The notes beneath the pieces are model-generated. The model worked only from the letters and a program-made list of their open reading frames with translations. It did not search any database and was not told where the DNA came from. Both the position numbers and the translations under genes were made by a program. A stretch of 64,000 nucleotides of DNA from assembly GCF_040686855.1 (NCBI RefSeq), contig NZ_JBFBOG010000003.1, positions 124,001-188,000 on the forward strand, written 5' to 3'. Each line of letters opens with the position of its first letter. Position 1 is the stretch's first letter. This DNA is from Leifsonia sp040686855. GTDB taxonomy: Bacteria; Actinomycetota; Actinomycetes; Actinomycetales; Microbacteriaceae. Below are positions 8,413 to 17,600 of this stretch, in pieces.

Positions 8413-9126
8413 ATGTCCACGTGGTTCACCCGGCGCCGGCCCACCGTCGAGCTCCCGCGCCTGACCCCGCGCCGGCCCGTCACCACCGTGCGCGTGGACC
8501 TCCACGAGGTCATGCCCGACCTGGTGCCGTACCTCGGACAGGCCGCGTACCTGCAGCTGGAGCAGTTCGAGACGCTTTCGCGCGTCGCCGCCGAGACGGA
8601 GGACCTGCACGCCAAGCAGCTCGTGTCGGCCGCGGCCGGGCACGCGCTGTCGAAGCACCAGGGCATCGTCGCCGAGCTGCGTCGCCGCGGCCACGACCCG
8701 GCGGCCGCGATGGAACCGTTCGCCGTGGAGATCGAGGGCTTCAGCGCCCTCATCGTCGGCGCCGACTGGCGCGAGACGCTGCTGTCGGCGCTGGTGACGG
8801 GCGGCCTGCTCGACGACTTCTTCATCCGTCTCGCCGCGGGCCTCCCCGGCGACGTCGGCCCGCGCCTGGCCCACCTGCTCGGCTCGGAGTCCGGTCAGGA
8901 GGGCGTGCTGGAGGTGCTGCGCACGCAGATCGGGAAGGACCCGCAGCTCGCGTCCCGGCTGGCCATGTGGGGCCGCCGACTCGTGGGTGACACGCTGCTG
9001 GTGGCGCGTTCGGCGCTTCACCTCTCGGGCAACCGAGCCACGGACGAGGAGCGGATCGAGCCGATCTTCACCGAGCTGATCGCGGCCCACACGCGGCGGA
9101 TGGATGCGCTGGGACTGACCGCGTAA
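8413..9126 (+). CDS. Ferritin-like-fold protein, related to tRNA hydroxylase MiaE-type proteins
   Basis: 237 residues, mostly alpha helical. The arrangement LEQFETLSRVAAETEDLHAKQL, then HALSKHQGIVAEL, then EAL-like helices and ELIAAHTRRMDALGL, fits a four-helix ferritin-like bundle with Glu/His metal ligands. Annotation pipelines often relate this actinobacterial family to the tRNA-ms2io6A hydroxylase MiaE, but substrate evidence is lacking. A TACACT box seven bases before the ATG suggests a leaderless transcript. It is paired divergently with the DEAD-box helicase gene, which hints at a role in RNA biology. Confidence 0.75.
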   Translation: MSTWFTRRRPTVELPRLTPRRPVTTVRVDLHEVMPDLVPYLGQAAYLQLEQFETLSRVAAETEDLHAKQLVSAAAGHALSKHQGIVAELRRRGHDPAAAMEPFAVEIEGFSALIVGADWRETLLSALVTGGLLDDFFIRLAAGLPGDVGPRLAHLLGSESGQEGVLEVLRTQIGKDPQLASRLAMWGRRLVGDTLLVARSALHLSGNRATDEERIEPIFTELIAAHTRRMDALGLTA

Positions 9127-9156
9127 GACGCACGGCTGCGCAACTCCTCCCACATC

Positions 9157-9172
9157 GTCAGCCGGAGCTGAC
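9157..9172 (+). terminator. Short terminator-like hairpin after the ferritin-like gene
   Basis: GTCAGC (9157-9162) and GCTGAC (9167-9172) form a perfect 6-bp stem with loop CGGA, 31 bases after the stop codon. The rest of this 190-base gap holds another inverted repeat, ATGCCGA at 9186-9192 and TCGGCAT at 9215-9221, and no gene. Confidence 0.4.
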
Positions 9173-9316
9173 GGGGCGCACGCTCATGCCGACCTCGCAT
9201 GACCGCCGGAGGGATCGGCATTAGCCGGACGTTCGCGCACGACGGGACCCTGGGTACGTCGCACCCGGTTCTCTCGACGGGGTACGACACGAACCTCATC
9301 CGAAGGGAACACCATC

Positions 9317-10135
9317 ATGCGTCTTCGTCTCCGCCCGTGGATCGCCGCGGCCGCAGCGCTGACCGTCGTCCTTGTCGGCGGCACCGCGGCCAACGCCATC
9401 ACACCATCTCATCACCCCGCACCGGCTCCCGTCGCCAAGCCGACGGTCGTGCTCGTGCACGGGGCCTTCGCCGACTCCTCCAGCTGGTCCGCAGAGATCG
9501 CCGGATTGCAGTCGCGGGGCTATCCCGTCGTCGCCGTTGCGAACCCGCTCCGCGGAGTGGCCTCCGACACGGCCTATCTGCAGAGCGTGCTCGCGACGAT
9601 CCCCGGGCCGATCGTGCTCGTCGGGCACTCGTATGCGGGCTTCCTGATCACCGGAGCGGCGGCAGCGAACCCTGCGGTCAAGGCGCTGGTGTACGTGGCT
9701 GCGTACATCCCGGTCGCGGGCGAGTCGCCGGCCGACCTCACCTACAAGGATCCCGGTTCGCTGCTGACCGGTGACAATCTCGTCGCCCGCCCGATCCCGG
9801 GAGGCGGGACCGACCTCTACGTGAACCCGGCGACGTTCGGCAAGGTCTACGCGGGCGGGCTTCCGTCGTGGGCCGTCGCGAACGCCGCGGTCGTGCAGAG
9901 GCCGATCACCGCTGCGGCGCTTGGTGAGGCCGCCACCGCCGGGCCGCCCGCCGCGACACCGAAGTGGGAGATCGTCGCCCTCGAGGACAACGCCATCCCG
10001 ACCGTGACCCAGAAGTTCATGGCCGCCAGGGCCGGCGCGAAGATCGTCACCGCCCACTCCGGCCACGACGTACCTGCGGCACAGCCGGCCGTGGTGACCG
10101 GCGTCATCCTCGACGCGGCGCGCAGCGTCCACTGA
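9317..10135 (+). CDS. Secreted alpha/beta-fold hydrolase
   Basis: 272 residues. A basic N-terminus and hydrophobic core end in the cleavage-type ANA at 25-27, so the enzyme is exported. The hydrolase core begins PTVVLVHGAFADSSSW (oxyanion strand), has the nucleophile elbow GHSYAG, and ends with the catalytic His in HSGHDVPA. The family resembles small plant-type esterases and methylesterases; the substrate cannot be read. GAAGGGAA precedes the ATG at good spacing. The next gene is a cytoplasmic paralogue with the same core motifs, so the pair arose by duplication. This gene has gained, or the other has lost, the export signal. Confidence 0.88.
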   Translation: MRLRLRPWIAAAAALTVVLVGGTAANAITPSHHPAPAPVAKPTVVLVHGAFADSSSWSAEIAGLQSRGYPVVAVANPLRGVASDTAYLQSVLATIPGPIVLVGHSYAGFLITGAAAANPAVKALVYVAAYIPVAGESPADLTYKDPGSLLTGDNLVARPIPGGGTDLYVNPATFGKVYAGGLPSWAVANAAVVQRPITAAALGEAATAGPPAATPKWEIVALEDNAIPTVTQKFMAARAGAKIVTAHSGHDVPAAQPAVVTGVILDAARSVH

Positions 10136-10140
10136 CGGAC

Positions 10141-10175
10141 GGGCCGCACCATCCGCCCGGAGCGTGGTGCGGCCC
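10141..10175 (+). terminator. Terminator hairpin between the two hydrolase genes
   Basis: Bases 10141-10151 (GGGCCGCACCA) and 10165-10175 form a perfect 11-bp stem with a 13-base loop, starting five bases after the stop codon. It implies that the two paralogous hydrolases are at least partly separate transcription units. Confidence 0.7.
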
Positions 10176-10229
10176 TCCCCGTCCCCTTTCATCCACGAGC
10201 CCACCTCATCCTCGAGAAAGAAGAGATCC

Positions 10230-10964
10230 ATGACTGCAACCGACCCGGCCGCCTCGGGCGGCCTTCCCACGGTCGTGCTCGTCCACGGCGCCTTCGCGGA
10301 CTCCTCGAGCTGGACGGCGGTGAACCGCGAGCTCGCTGCCCAGGGCTTCCCCGTGGTGTGCGTCGCGAATCCGCTGCGCGACCTCGAGGGGGATGCTGCC
10401 TACGTGGCCAGCATCCTTGGCACGATCGACGGGCCGAAGATCCTGGTCGGCCACTCCTACGCAGGGTCCGTGATCACGCGGGCCGCCGCCGACCACGAGG
10501 GCGTGCAGGCGCTCGTCTATGTCGCCGCCTTCATCCCGGTCGTGGGCGAGAGCTCCGGCGGGCTCAACACCATGTTCGACGGGTCCCTCCTCGTGCCGGA
10601 CAACCTGATCGCCCGCCCGACGGCCGACGGCAAGACCGACCTGTACGTCCGGGCGGATCGCTTCGAACAGGTCTACGCGGGCGGACTGTCTCCCGAGGGT
10701 GTCGCGGCCGCAGCGGGATCGCAGCGTCCCATCACCGCAGAGGCCCTGGGCGGCGTGCTCACTGCGGCGCCCACCCGGCCGATACCGGTCTGGCAGATCG
10801 TCGCAACCGAGGATCACGCGGTGCCCACCGAGCTGCAGAGGTTCCTCGCCGAGCGAGCGGGGGCGACGGTCATCACCGCCGACAGTGGCCACGACGTTCC
10901 TGCAGCACGGCCGGCCGCGGTCCTCGCCGCGATCGCGGAGGCCGCCCTCGTCGTCGTGGCCTAG
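10230..10964 (+). CDS. Cytoplasmic alpha/beta-fold hydrolase, paralogue of the preceding gene
   Basis: 244 residues with no signal peptide. It repeats the landmarks of the preceding gene in the same order: PTVVLVHGAFADSSSW, the nucleophile motif GHSYAGS, an ALVYVAAFIPVVGES segment, QRPIT and the catalytic-His motif SGHDVPAA. Ser in GHSYAG and His in GHDVP should be the catalytic pair; the acid is probably the Asp in ATEDHAVPT. The substrate is unknown. The ATG at 10230 follows GAAAGAAGAGA. The convergent LysR gene and nearby AraC and oxidoreductase genes suggest an inducible catabolic or detoxification locus (inferred). Confidence 0.86.
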   Translation: MTATDPAASGGLPTVVLVHGAFADSSSWTAVNRELAAQGFPVVCVANPLRDLEGDAAYVASILGTIDGPKILVGHSYAGSVITRAAADHEGVQALVYVAAFIPVVGESSGGLNTMFDGSLLVPDNLIARPTADGKTDLYVRADRFEQVYAGGLSPEGVAAAAGSQRPITAEALGGVLTAAPTRPIPVWQIVATEDHAVPTELQRFLAERAGATVITADSGHDVPAARPAAVLAAIAEAALVVVA

Positions 10965-10968
10965 GGCA

Positions 10969-10998
10969 CAGGGTGGCTGCGGACGCGCGGCCACCCTG
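10969..10998. terminator. Bidirectional terminator between hydrolase and LysR genes
   Basis: CAGGGTGGC (10969-10977) pairs with GCCACCCTG (10990-10998) as a perfect 9-bp stem in the gap between convergent genes. Confidence 0.65.
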
Positions 10999-11031
10999 CG
11001 CCTGCGACGGCAGTCCCGACCCGTGGCTTCC

Positions 11032-11910
11032 TCAGCTCCCGCTCCTGCCGCCCGACAACAACTCCGGGAGCGCGCGGACCCGCGACTCGAGCGCTTCGCG
11101 GCAGAGGTCCGCGAACGCCAGGGTCTGGGGCATGGCCCGATCTGCGAGGTACGCAAGGGACACCGTCTGCGCCGGTGCGTCGGGCACCGGCACGTAGGCC
11201 ACGCCCGGGTCGGAGTAGAAGGCGGCGACGCCGGCGGGCAGGATCGCTATTCCGCGCCCCATGGCGACCGCGATCACGGCCTCCTGTGCATCGGTTTCGC
11301 GCTCGGGGTCACGTGTGCCGCCGGGCGCCGGCGGGTAGAGCACGTCCCCGGTGGCGATGATCTCGTCGATCGGGACACTGTGCGCGTCGGCGAACGGATG
11401 GTCGCGGGGCACCGCGGCGACCACGGGTTCGTCGAACAACTCGATGATGCGCGCCCCGTCCACGGCGAGAGGCGTCCGGCAGAACACGATGTCGGCTCGG
11501 CCGTCGAGGAGGAAGGCGGCTTGGTTCGTCGTCGACGTGAAGATGGGCGCGACGTCGACCTCGGGATGCAGCGCCTCGAACTGCGCGATCAGCGCGCCGG
11601 CGTCCACCCCGGGCATGAATCCGATCACGAAACGGACGGGGGTGCGACCGAGCACACGCGCCTGGCGCTCGAAATCGGCGGCGTCCCGCAGCAGGGCGCG
11701 CGCCCGGTCGAGGAGGGCGGCGCCGTCCGTCGACAGGCTCGTTCCCTGGCGCGAGCGGTCGAAGAGCGTCACGCCGAGCTCGGACTCGAGTGCGGCGATC
11801 TGCCGGCTCAGGGCGGGCTGGGTCATGTGCAGCCGCTCGGCGGCGCGCACGAAGCTCAACTGCCCGGCGACCTCCACGAAGCATCGAAGCCTGCGCAGAT
11901 CCAGGTCCAC
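11032..11910 (-). CDS. LysR family transcriptional regulator
   Basis: 292 residues. The N-terminal winged helix-turn-helix (about 1-60) has LRRLRCFVEVAGQLSF and MTQPALSRQIAALESELG. A LysR substrate-binding domain follows (about 88-290), with FVIGFMPGVDAGALI and DIVFCRTPL. It should bind DNA as a tetramer and respond to a small effector. It faces the two hydrolases convergently and lies 25 bases downstream of the AraC-type gene on the same strand, so it may be read from that gene's promoter. The GTG start aligns with the family start (MDLDLRRLRCF). Confidence 0.93.
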   Translation of the reverse strand: MDLDLRRLRCFVEVAGQLSFVRAAERLHMTQPALSRQIAALESELGVTLFDRSRQGTSLSTDGAALLDRARALLRDAADFERQARVLGRTPVRFVIGFMPGVDAGALIAQFEALHPEVDVAPIFTSTTNQAAFLLDGRADIVFCRTPLAVDGARIIELFDEPVVAAVPRDHPFADAHSVPIDEIIATGDVLYPPAPGGTRDPERETDAQEAVIAVAMGRGIAILPAGVAAFYSDPGVAYVPVPDAPAQTVSLAYLADRAMPQTLAFADLCREALESRVRALPELLSGGRSGS

Positions 11911-11935
11911 ACGCCGATGTTAGCGGTGGGCTGCC

Positions 11936-12886
11936 CTATTCGCGCGACGACGTCGCCCCGTCCGCCCTCCAGGCGGACGGGGTCACCCCGTACACCCGGT
12001 GGAACGTGCGGGTGAAGTGCGCGTGGTCGGCGAAGCCGACGCTGTAGGCCACGGCGCTGACCGTGAGCGTCGTGGAGCGCAAGAGGCGCTGCGCCTCGGC
12101 GAGGCGCAGCGCGCGGACGGTCTCGCTGAGGGAGACGTCGCGTCGGGACAGGATCCGGTAGAGATATCTCGTCGAGATGCCGAGCGAATCCGCGATCAGC
12201 TCCGGCGTCAGGTCGGGTACCAGCGCGTTCAGGTGGATGGAGGCCATCGCCCGCTCGAACAGCGAATCCCGCAGCGGTTCACGGAGGCGGAACTCGTCGC
12301 CGACCGTCGCCGCCACGAGCGCCCGTACGAGCGCCACGGTCGGATCCCGGAGCGCCCGCAACGCGGCGGGAGACGAGCCGTCCAGAGGGAGATCGCGCAG
12401 GTACCGCGCCAACGTCGGGGCGACGGGATGGCCGGCGCCCAGGGGCCTGCCGATCGCATCGCGGACCATGCTGCGGGGCAGACGCACCTCGTCATGCGGA
12501 ATCGTCAGCGCCATCCACGTCCGGCTCCCTGCGGCAGCCGCCGAGAGGGGGAACTCCGTCGTGGCGAGGAACATCTCGCCGGGTCGGGCCCGCAGCTGCC
12601 ACCCGCTCTGCTCGAAGCTCGAGGAGCCGGAGCTGGCGAGCACGAGGATCAGGTGCCCGGCGCTGGCGTCGGACACCGCACGGGTATGTCGCAGTTCGAG
12701 CCAGCTGGACCGGATGCTCACGTCGAGCGTGTTCATCCCGTCGCCGAAGGTGTCGGCGTCCAACACCGCATCCACGGTCGGCGCGCCCCGGTAGCTGACT
12801 GCCAACGGAACGGCGCCGCCGGCCAGCCGGTCGCGCAGCGCGTCCGCACGATCCTCGTCGGGGATGCCGTCGAATGTGACGTGCAT
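11936..12886 (-). CDS. AraC family transcriptional regulator
   Basis: 316 residues. The N-terminal ligand/oligomerisation region resembles the AraC-binding-like domain (about 1-180). The C-terminal double helix-turn-helix (about 215-312) is typical: LTPELIADSLGISTRYLYRI, LRLAEAQRLLRST, then VGFADHAHFTRTFHRVYGVTPSAWR. I chose the ATG at 12886 because it opens the recognisable domain; upstream codons would run into the promoter shared with the divergent oxidoreductase gene. That oxidoreductase is the most likely target (inferred). Confidence 0.9.
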   Translation of the reverse strand: MHVTFDGIPDEDRADALRDRLAGGAVPLAVSYRGAPTVDAVLDADTFGDGMNTLDVSIRSSWLELRHTRAVSDASAGHLILVLASSGSSSFEQSGWQLRARPGEMFLATTEFPLSAAAAGSRTWMALTIPHDEVRLPRSMVRDAIGRPLGAGHPVAPTLARYLRDLPLDGSSPAALRALRDPTVALVRALVAATVGDEFRLREPLRDSLFERAMASIHLNALVPDLTPELIADSLGISTRYLYRILSRRDVSLSETVRALRLAEAQRLLRSTTLTVSAVAYSVGFADHAHFTRTFHRVYGVTPSAWRADGATSSRE

Positions 12887-13020
12887 GGCAGCTATCAGCC
12901 TTCGTGTTCGTTCTGTGCACAACCGGTCAAGCAGTCTGTTCCGGGAGGTCCAAGACCACGGGATCGCGCTTCCATACGCTCGGTGGTCCACAGGCTAGCG
13001 GCACAGGGGGTGATCGGGGA

Positions 13021-14016
13021 GTGCGAGCCGTCGTCAGATACCGGGGACTGCCTGCATCGGATCCGGACTCGCTCGTCGACGTGCGGATCCCGGAACCCGT
13101 CGCAGAAGGACATGACGTGCTCATCGAGGTCCGGGCCGTCTCGGTGTCCGCCGTCGATGTCCGCGCTCGCGTTCGCCGGAGCGCGACGCCCGAGGGGTTC
13201 GTCCTCGGGAGCGAGGGGGCCGGCACGGTCGTGGAGGCGGGGCCGCAGGTCTCGAGGTTCGCTCCCGGTGACGATGTCTGGTGGGTCAGCGACACGGTTC
13301 GGCCCGGGAGCAACGCCGACTACCAGGTCGTCGACGAAGGCAGTATCGGGTTGATGCCGCACACCGCGTCGTGGGAGGAGGCGGCTGCCGTGCCCCTCGC
13401 GGCGATAAGCGCCTGGGAGGTGCTGTTCGACCGCCTGCACCTGACCGAGAACTCCACCGAGACGCTTCTGATCGTCGGGGCGCACGGCCCCGTGGGTTCC
13501 GTCCTCCTCCAACTCGGACGAGCGCGCTTCCCCCGCATCAGGACGATCGCGACCATCTCGGACGACCGCGATGCGTCCTGGATCCGATCACTCGGCGCGG
13601 ATGCGGTGATCGACTCCCGTCACGACCTCGTGGAACAGGTCGATGCGGCCGCCCCCGACGGCGTCGACTGGATATTCACGCCCAACACCCGGGGCCTTCG
13701 CGATATCGGTTCCACCGTGTTCAGGCCCTTCGGGAACGGGCTCATCCGACGCGATGGAAGCGGGCGCGCCGCCGGCACGGGGCCGCGAGGAGTCGCCTCG
13801 CACTGGGACCTGGTGTACAGCCGGGATCTCGAGCGGATCCCCCCGAGCGTCGACACGCGCGGCATCCTCGGCCGGGTGGCGGGGATGGTCGACCGGGGCG
13901 AGCTCCGCATCGGGGTGCCACGGCGACTGTACGGCTTGGAGGCGCGCACGCTTCGAACGGCGCACGCGTTCGTGGAGGCGGACGGCGCGACCGGCAACGT
14001 CGTGGTCGTGCGGTGA
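13021..14016 (+). CDS. Medium-chain dehydrogenase/reductase, quinone-oxidoreductase type
   Basis: 331 residues. The GroES-like N-terminal half has GSEGAGTVVEAGPQV and FAPGDDVWWV. The Rossmann half has AAVPLAAISAWEVLFDRL and LLIVGAHGPVGSVLLQL. The Cys/His ligands of zinc alcohol dehydrogenases are absent, so this belongs with the zinc-independent NADPH:quinone oxidoreductase-like branch. The canonical nucleotide motif GxGxxG is altered to GAHGPVG. I took GTG 13021, behind a CAGGGGG ribosome-binding site, as the start giving MRAVVRYRGLP. It is divergent from the AraC regulator, which probably controls it. Confidence 0.87.
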   Translation: MRAVVRYRGLPASDPDSLVDVRIPEPVAEGHDVLIEVRAVSVSAVDVRARVRRSATPEGFVLGSEGAGTVVEAGPQVSRFAPGDDVWWVSDTVRPGSNADYQVVDEGSIGLMPHTASWEEAAAVPLAAISAWEVLFDRLHLTENSTETLLIVGAHGPVGSVLLQLGRARFPRIRTIATISDDRDASWIRSLGADAVIDSRHDLVEQVDAAAPDGVDWIFTPNTRGLRDIGSTVFRPFGNGLIRRDGSGRAAGTGPRGVASHWDLVYSRDLERIPPSVDTRGILGRVAGMVDRGELRIGVPRRLYGLEARTLRTAHAFVEADGATGNVVVVR

Positions 14017-14025
14017 TCGGGGGCG

Positions 14026-14328
14026 CTAGCGCGCGACCGCGCCCCGCGTGAGGGTGTGCAGCATCCGGTCGTCGCCGGCCGTGCGCGCACGCCCGACCGC
14101 GAGGTCGACGACCGCGACCACGAGCGCCGTGCCGAGGAGGGTGATCCACCAGATCCAGCCGCCGTCCCATTTCAGTCCGGCCCAGGTCAGGCCGACCCAG
14201 AGGACGGAGGCGGCGATGACGCCGACCGCCGGGATCAGCACGGATCCGTGCGTGTGGCGGTACGGCAGGAGGTAGCGCCCGGCGAGCCCGATGATGGCTC
14301 CGCCGAGGACGACGAAGAGCAGTTCCAC
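14026..14328 (-). CDS. Small three-helix membrane protein, unknown function
   Basis: 100 residues with three hydrophobic segments: 1-21 (LLFVVLGGAIIGLAGRYLL), about 30-50 (VLIPAVGVIAASVLWVGLTW) and about 56-78. A basic, Arg-rich tail should be cytoplasmic. I do not recognise a family. It lies nine bases downstream of the DUF3107 gene and is probably cotranscribed with it. GTG start. Confidence 0.7.
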   Translation of the reverse strand: MELLFVVLGGAIIGLAGRYLLPYRHTHGSVLIPAVGVIAASVLWVGLTWAGLKWDGGWIWWITLLGTALVVAVVDLAVGRARTAGDDRMLHTLTRGAVAR

Positions 14329-14337
14329 GAGTGGAGG

Positions 14338-14562
14338 CTAGCCGACGAAGCCGATCCGGCGCGATTCCTCGGTGCCGAACTCGACGTAGGCGATGCCGGC
14401 GGTGGGGACCACGTAGAGGCGGCCCTTGTCGTCGTGGAGCTCGAGCACGCCGCCGCCGTTGGTCAGGGCGGTCTTCACCTGCCCGGTCAGCTCCTCGGCC
14501 GACTGCGACGTCTCGAAGCTGAGCTCGCGGGGGGCGTTGACGATTCCGATGCGGATCTCCAC
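14338..14562 (-). CDS. DUF3107 family protein
   Basis: 74 residues, matching the full length of the actinobacterial DUF3107 family: begins MEIRIGIVNAPRELSFET, contains TNGGGVLELHDDKGRLYVVP and ends GTEESRRIGFVG. The function is unknown. The GTG start has AAAGG eight bases upstream. It is divergent from adnA, and from memory the family sits close to the helicase cluster in other actinobacteria. Confidence 0.9.
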   Translation of the reverse strand: MEIRIGIVNAPRELSFETSQSAEELTGQVKTALTNGGGVLELHDDKGRLYVVPTAGIAYVEFGTEESRRIGFVG

Positions 14563-14687
14563 GACGGTACCTTTCAGGAGTTCTGGGCGTCCCGAGCCTG
14601 ACCGGCCGGTGTGAGTTCAGACTACGGCACACGGCTCGCGGCCCCCGCTCGCGTTCTCTGTCGGCGGACGCCGATACCGTGAGAGGC

Positions 14688-17600
14688 ATGAGCACCACAG
14701 GCTTCCGGATGCGCGCCGAGCGCACCGCCGCAACCGCCGGCCTGGTGCTCGATCCGGCGCAGTCGGAGGTGATCGGGCTGGCCGACGGAGCGTCCGCGGC
14801 GGTGCTCGGCGCGCCGGGCACGGGCAAGACGACGACCCTCGTGGAGGCGCTGGCCGAGCGGGTGCACGGACGCGGCTACGGCACGGATCAGGTGCTCGCG
14901 CTCAGTGCCTCCCGCACGGCCGCCACAGCCCTGCGCGACCGCATCGCGCTGCGCCTGGAGGTGCCGACGCACGGGCCGCTCGCCCGCACCGCGACGTCGC
15001 TCGCCTTCCAGCTGGTCGGGGAGCGCGCCAGGAGGCTCCAGCTCGACCCGCCGCGCCTTCTCACCGGCGGCGAGCAGGACCAGATCATCGCCGAACTGCT
15101 CAGCGGTCACCTGGAGGACAACTCCGGTCCCGCATGGCCCGAGCCGCTGGTCGAGGAGGTCCGATCGCTGCGGGGCTTCCGCACCGAGCTGCGCGAGCTG
15201 ATGGCGCGGTGCGCCGAGCGCGGGGTGACGCCGTCGCGGCTGTCCGAGCTGGGCGCGATCACGGGACACGACGAATGGCGCGCTGCGGCCCGCTTCATGG
15301 CCGAGTACCAGCTCGTCGTCGACAGCTACCGCGGCGGGTTCGTCGACTCCGCCGAACTGATCGCCTCGGCGGTGACCGCGGTCCGCGAGGGCAGCTCGCT
15401 CGACCGGCTCCGCGCGGTGTTCGTCGACGACCTGCAGGAGGCCACGGTCGCGACCCTCGCCCTGCTGCGCGCCCTGGCGGAGCGCGGTGTCGCGGTCGTC
15501 GCGTTCGGCGACCCGGACGTCGCCTCCACGACGTTCCGCGGCGCGGAGGCGACCGCTCTCGGCCAGCTGGGCTCGCGGCTCGGGGTGCCGGTGACGCGTT
15601 TCGTGCTGACCACCGCGCACCGCCAGACGCCCGCCCTGCGCGAGCTCACGGCACGCGTCACCGAGCGCATCGGCGCCGCCGCCGCGGGTGTGCAGCGCAT
15701 GGCGTCGGCCGGCCGGCCGGAGCCCGTAGCGTCCGCAGCCGGTGACGGTGCCGCCGCCGTGGACGGTCCGCGCCCCGAGATCGTCCGGCTGGTCGCCACC
15801 TCCGCTCCCTCCGAGGCCGCCCGCCTCGCCCGCAAGCTTCGAGAGCGCCACCTGCTCGACGGCGTCCCGTGGAGCGAGATGGCCGTCATCGTGCGGTCCG
15901 GTGCCCACGTTCCCGCGCTGTCGCGCTCCCTCGCCGTGGCCGAGGTGCCGACGACGACGAGCATCGCCGGGCGTCCGCTGCGCGACGACTTCGCCGCCCG
16001 GCAGCTCATCACCGTGGCCGGGGTGCAGCTGGGCGCCATCGAGTTGGCGCCGATCGTCGCGACGGAGCTGCTGCTCGGACCGTTCGGCGGCCTCGACAGC
16101 ATCAGCCTGCGGCGGCTGCGCCTGGCGCTCCGGCAGGAAGAGCTCGCCGGCGACGGCAACCGCCCGGGCGACGAGCTCCTGGTCGAGGCCCTGGAGCATC
16201 CCGCGCACCTCGCGACCATCGACGCGTCGCCCGCACGCCGCGCGGGCCGACTCGCCGAGACGCTGCGTTCGGGCCGTGAGAAGGCCGAGCAGGGCGCCTC
16301 CATCGAGGAGCTGCTGTGGCATGCGTGGGAGCGCAGCGGTCTGGCGCCGCGGTGGCTGGAGCACTCGCAGCGCAGCGGCATCGTCGCCGACGAGGCGAAC
16401 CGGCACCTCGACGGCATCGTGGCCCTCTTCACCGCGGCACGACGCTTCGTCGAGCGGTACCCGGAGCGCCCGGCGTCCGACTTCGTGGTCGAGCTGCTGG
16501 GTGCCGAGGTCCCGGAGGACACGCTGGCCGCGCAGACCGCGGCCGACGCCGTGCTGGTCTGCACGCCGAGCGCTGCGATCGGCCGCGAGTTCGAGGTCGT
16601 CGCTGTGGCCGGTCTGCAGGAGAGCGTCTGGCCCAACCTGCGCCTGCGCGGCTCGCTGCTGCACCCGCAGGAGCTCGCCGACGCGGTGGAGGGACGCAGC
16701 ACCGAGACCGAGGACGCGCGCGCCGAGGTGCTGGGCGACGAGCTCCGGATGTTCGCGCTCGCCGTGTCCCGCGCCCGCGGCCAGGTGCTGCTCACGGCCA
16801 CCGCGAACGACGACGAGCAGCCGTCCCCCTTCCTGCGGCTGGCGGGAGAGCTTGCGGTCGACGACGTTGACGAGAGCGCGCATCCCCTTTCGCTCCGCGG
16901 CATGGTCGGCCGCCTGCGCCGCCGGCTCGCGACGACCGGCTCCGCCGACGCCGCCGCAGCCCTCGCCCGGCTGGCCGACGCCGGGGTGGAGGGCGCCGAT
17001 CCCGCTACCTGGTACGGCCTGCTCGAACCGTCCACCACCGAGCCGCTGGTCGACCTGGACGACCCTGAGGCGGTCGTGCGCGTCTCGCCGTCGCGGCTCG
17101 AGACCTTCGAGAAGTCGCCGCTCGCCTGGTTCGTGGACACGATGGCCGCCTCGCCGAGCGGGCTCGCCGCCGGCATCGGCACGGTGGTGCACGCGGTGAT
17201 GGAGGAGGCGAGCACCAGCGACGATCGGGATCTCAGCGTCGAACGGCTGTGGCAGGGCATCGAGAAGCGCTGGGGCGAGCTGGCCTTCGAGTCGCCCTGG
17301 CTGGAAGAGAAAGAGCGGCGGCGCACGCGCATGCTGACCACGGGCGTCTCCGAATATCTCCGCGACTTCGAGCGGGCGGGAGGGGCGCTGCTCGGGTCGG
17401 AGGGCTCCTTCGAGCTGCGCGTCGGCCGGGCACTCGTCCGCGGCACCATCGACCGCGTCGAGCGCACGCCCGACGGGACGGTCGTCATCGTGGACCTCAA
17501 GACCGGCAATCGCACGCCCTCCGCCGCCGAGGCGGCCGAGCACGCGCAGCTCGGCGCGTACCAGCTCGCCATGGAGCACGGCGCCGTCGAGCAGGCGGGC

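Noticed and set aside
9186..9221. Riboswitch upstream of the secreted hydrolase
   Set aside because: A single 7-bp inverted repeat with a 22-base loop does not match any riboswitch class I know.
9317..10964. One hydrolase gene broken by a frameshift
   Set aside because: Both reading frames contain complete cores with their own starts, ribosome-binding sites and catalytic motifs, and a terminator lies between them.
10206..14016. Mobile element boundaries around the accessory insert
   Set aside because: No transposase, integrase, flanking direct repeats or tRNA attachment site could be seen; only gene content suggests insertion.
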